Below are positions 4,915 through 7,145 of a DNA stretch of 7,145 nt, one piece after another. The notes beneath the pieces are model-generated. The model worked only from the letters and a program-made list of their open reading frames with translations, made no database searches and had not been told where the DNA came from. Source of the stretch: Planctomycetales bacterium (GTDB lineage: Bacteria; Planctomycetota; Phycisphaerae; SM23-33); NCBI GenBank assembly GCA_030631125.1, contig DAOVLS010000115.1, forward strand, positions 1 through 7,145, written 5' to 3'. A program made the position numbers and the translations under genes. Numbering within the stretch: position 1 is the first letter of the stretch; the number at the start of each line of letters is the position of its first letter.

Positions 4915-7125
4915 TCACCGCATTTGCGGGACAATAATCATGCCGCGTCTGAAGGAGTCCATCTGATTGTGCAGCAGGCGTAGATTTCGGGCGGCATCTT
5001 CATAATCGGGATTAATTTTCAGTGCGCTTTTGAACAATTTTTCAGCCTCCGCCCAGTCGGCTAGACCTTCGCGCTTGGCGCGGTCGCCCTGGGCCGGCTT
5101 GCCGCTGCGATAATACTTCTGCATCAGCAACATCCTGCCGGTCCCCCGCAGCGCCAGGCACATGCCGAGGTTGCCCATCGCTTCGTAATAATCCGGCTGG
5201 AGGTCAATGCACTTCCGCCAGACGGTTATCGCATGTCGCCCCCAATCCATCCGGTACAGCAGCGTAGCCGTGCTATGCAACGCACAGGCCGGCAGCGGGT
5301 CGGTCTTGCTGATACGCTCGATATGCCCGGAAACGTCGAAATTCCTTTTGGTGATGCCCAGGCTTTTCGCCAGGTCCGCATTCGCACCGCCCCGGCGGAG
5401 TAAAACGACGTGGCTGACGCCGATATCTACAACCGACCAGTCCCCACCGGCTGCGAGTGTCTTCATCAGCGGTGCGGTATCGTGAGACAAACGCAGAACT
5501 ACCGTGCCAATATCGTATTGAGCCACCACCGGCGTAAAGTCGCACCGGCCCGTAGTTATATCACGTACCTGCTTCATCACGTAAGGCGGATACGCCCACG
5601 TGTTGGTCAAAACCGGCACTTCATACCCAGCCCGGATGAAATACATCAGGTTCGAGGAAGTGCCGTAATCGCAAAAGACTTTCCCCGCCGGTTTGTGGGT
5701 ATCAATCCACCCGGCTGCTTCGAGCGGAACGGTGATGTGCGATACGCCCCACCCGAACCGCCAGGCCCGACGCTCCGAGAAGTAAAAACGATTCGACACC
5801 ACCGAAATTGTCCACCATCCGGCAGCGGCAATGGTAAGCAGCGTGATAGCAACGCCAATCCGACCGACGAACGGGCCGGCGGGTTTGGCTCGGCGGAGCC
5901 TTTCGCGCAGGGCGTTCCATCCGTCCGTCAGGATAATCAGCGCCAGCGGTACGGTAATCATCGCAGCCGGTGCGATGTTGCGGCGCATCCGCGTCGAGAT
6001 AATCGTCATCCCGACCAGCACGATCAGCCAACCCCACCGGCGACGCAACAAGGCGACCACGCCTGCCACACCACCCAGGCAAAGCACGACGTAGTATGCG
6101 GTTATGACGCGCGTATGACGGACGCCCTCGGCGAAGGGCGTGAAAAATTCGCCGATACTACTCCACGGATGGCCGCCGGGCGAAGAATACGCCCCGCCCG
6201 TGGTGAGCGCCGCCGAACCGCCGGCGATGTTGTGCTTTGCCATGAACAGAAGCGTCTGGATCGGCATGATAGCGCCGCGGAAAAAGAACGGATTGGCCAG
6301 GCACGCGAGCACGACGCCGGCCAATGTGATACCGAGCCGCTTGAACCGCCCCGTCGCGTCTTTGGCCCCCGCGAGTCTGCGGCAGGCTTCAACGACAAAC
6401 ATCGCGCCGACCAACGCCACGCCGAGAATGAAATAACTGTGAAGGTTCACCGCCAGAACCTGAAGCGCAATCACGCCGGCCGCCCGTCGGCGGGTCATTT
6501 CCGGCAGATTCGCTTTGCTTGTTTCCGGCAGATTCGCTTTGCTCATCTGCCGGCTTTTGTCCCGCCCTACCTCTGCAATCAACCACCATTGCAGCACCAA
6601 TATCAGGTATCCGAATACTTCCGGGCGGATGTTGAATCGCTCGTAACCGGCCAGCGCGGTCAGGACGACGGCTGGGGCGATCCAGCACCATGCCACGCCG
6701 CAGCGGCGCATCGTCGCAACGACGGTGGCGAATATCGCCGCAATCAGCGCCGCCTGAAGAATCCCAAGCCCCGTCGAACCTCCCGCCCGCCAGACAGCCG
6801 CCATTATCACCTGGCTGAGCCAGTTGGCGTTGACGAAGTGATAAGTGTTTATCTCGGCGTCGTATCGGCAGGCCGGGCCGAGGTTGGCGGGGTCGGAAAG
6901 TTTTTCCGGGTCAAGGCGGGTATAGACGAATCTGTTTGTCTGGACGATTTGGCCGTTATCGAGGAAGTGTTCGCCGTAGGCCAGATGGTATCCGACGTCG
7001 TAGCTGGCGATGGGCCTGACAGCCAGTGCGACAGCCAAGATCATCGCCGCGACAACAGCGATAATCGCCGGTGCACGCTTCGCCCAGCCGGGCGACGTCC
7101 CCGATACCTTCTCCGCAACCGTCAT
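4915..7125 (-). CDS. Polytopic membrane protein, GT-C-like, with C-terminal TPR repeats
   Basis: The 736-residue product has about ten hydrophobic segments within residues 18-441 (clear ones near 18-38, 117-139, 145-160, 168-185, 214-245, 264-282, 340-360, 364-400 and 421-441). The first is followed by YDVGYHLAYGEHFLDNGQI (42-60), which resembles the acidic first-loop motif of GT-C lipid-linked sugar transferases and related planctomycete membrane proteins. Residues about 450-600 look soluble, probably facing outside the cytoplasm. Residues 612-660 and 688-722 read as TPR-type helical hairpins, for example YYEAMGNLGMCLALRG and AEKLFKSALKINPDYEDAARNL. A glycosyltransferase role is inference only; it may instead be a non-catalytic relative. 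ATG 7125 is the first start in the frame and has no clear ribosome binding site in the 20 bases visible upstream. The loop at residues 186-213 is encoded by an in-frame repeat element (6489-6570). Confidence 0.85.
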   Translation of the reverse strand: MTVAEKVSGTSPGWAKRAPAIIAVVAAMILAVALAVRPIASYDVGYHLAYGEHFLDNGQIVQTNRFVYTRLDPEKLSDPANLGPACRYDAEINTYHFVNANWLSQVIMAAVWRAGGSTGLGILQAALIAAIFATVVATMRRCGVAWCWIAPAVVLTALAGYERFNIRPEVFGYLILVLQWWLIAEVGRDKSRQMSKANLPETSKANLPEMTRRRAAGVIALQVLAVNLHSYFILGVALVGAMFVVEACRRLAGAKDATGRFKRLGITLAGVVLACLANPFFFRGAIMPIQTLLFMAKHNIAGGSAALTTGGAYSSPGGHPWSSIGEFFTPFAEGVRHTRVITAYYVVLCLGGVAGVVALLRRRWGWLIVLVGMTIISTRMRRNIAPAAMITVPLALIILTDGWNALRERLRRAKPAGPFVGRIGVAITLLTIAAAGWWTISVVSNRFYFSERRAWRFGWGVSHITVPLEAAGWIDTHKPAGKVFCDYGTSSNLMYFIRAGYEVPVLTNTWAYPPYVMKQVRDITTGRCDFTPVVAQYDIGTVVLRLSHDTAPLMKTLAAGGDWSVVDIGVSHVVLLRRGGANADLAKSLGITKRNFDVSGHIERISKTDPLPACALHSTATLLYRMDWGRHAITVWRKCIDLQPDYYEAMGNLGMCLALRGTGRMLLMQKYYRSGKPAQGDRAKREGLADWAEAEKLFKSALKINPDYEDAARNLRLLHNQMDSFRRGMIIVPQMR
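6489..6570. repeat. Nested palindrome with 24-bp tandem duplication, in frame in the membrane-protein gene
   Basis: A 24-bp unit occurs twice in tandem on the plus strand (6498-6521 and 6522-6545, differing only in the last bases). CCGGCAGAT (6525-6533) and ATCTGCCGG (6545-6553) are perfect 9-bp inverted arms; a further CCGGCAGAT is at 6501-6509. Outside them GGCGGG (6489-6494) pairs with CCCGCC (6561-6566). The right end reads GTAGGGCGGG on the minus strand, the same as the element in the glycosylase gene. The stretch is a multiple of three in effect and encodes the repeated peptide SKANLPE within a loop between two membrane segments. Confidence 0.8.
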
Positions 7126-7145
7126 AACGACGGTGATTCTAAATC

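Noticed and set aside
3966..4937. Plus-strand 323-codon open frame opposite the phosphoglycerate mutase
   Set aside because: It is the antisense shadow of a gene with clear catalytic motifs and codes for no recognisable protein.

Overview
The window looks like bacterial chromosome from a member of the Planctomycetota, probably the Phycisphaerae or a related class. This is inferred from three things. The response regulator carries an N-terminal excisionase-type helix-turn-helix, an arrangement I associate with that phylum. The phosphoglycerate mutase is the archaeal-type (ApgM-like) enzyme in its GEDGD-motif form. The moderately GC-rich sequence is peppered with small palindromic and G-rich repeats. 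No rRNA, tRNA, CRISPR array, transposase or integrase was recognised. Every supported gene lies on the minus strand, so transcription runs from right to left.

Layout in the direction of transcription: (1) 7125-4915, a 736-residue polytopic membrane protein with a GT-C-like N-terminal half and C-terminal TPR repeats; (2) 4853-3636, cofactor-independent phosphoglycerate mutase of the ApgM type; (3) 3502-2798, an aspartate/glutamate racemase family protein; (4) 2677-2444, a small one-span membrane protein with a charged helical tail; (5) 2357-1569, a family 4 [4Fe-4S] uracil-DNA glycosylase; (6) a roughly 365-bp non-coding stretch with a hairpin, degenerate heptanucleotide repeats and an AT-rich promoter region; (7) 1203-616, a helix-turn-helix plus receiver response regulator; (8) 599 to beyond position 1, an HDOD-domain signalling protein cut by the window edge. 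Genes 7 and 8 are 16 bp apart and look like a signalling operon. Genes 1 and 2 are also close (61 bp). The others are probably co-directional housekeeping neighbours without a shared pathway.

The most interesting content is the repeat layer rather than a new gene system. A palindromic element with the core GTAGGGCGGGCCAAC sits in frame inside the uracil-DNA glycosylase gene, and a related copy lies between genes 2 and 3. A different nested palindrome with a 24-bp tandem duplication, sharing the GTAGGGCGGG end, sits in frame inside the membrane-protein gene. This recalls the in-frame palindromic elements known from Rickettsia. Separately, the last 22 bp type-specific to the 3' end of the phosphoglycerate mutase gene are repeated exactly on the far side of the racemase gene, so the racemase is bracketed by direct repeats that include a mutase stop-codon copy. 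This may be the scar of an insertion or duplication. I see no convincing undescribed defence or metabolic system here.
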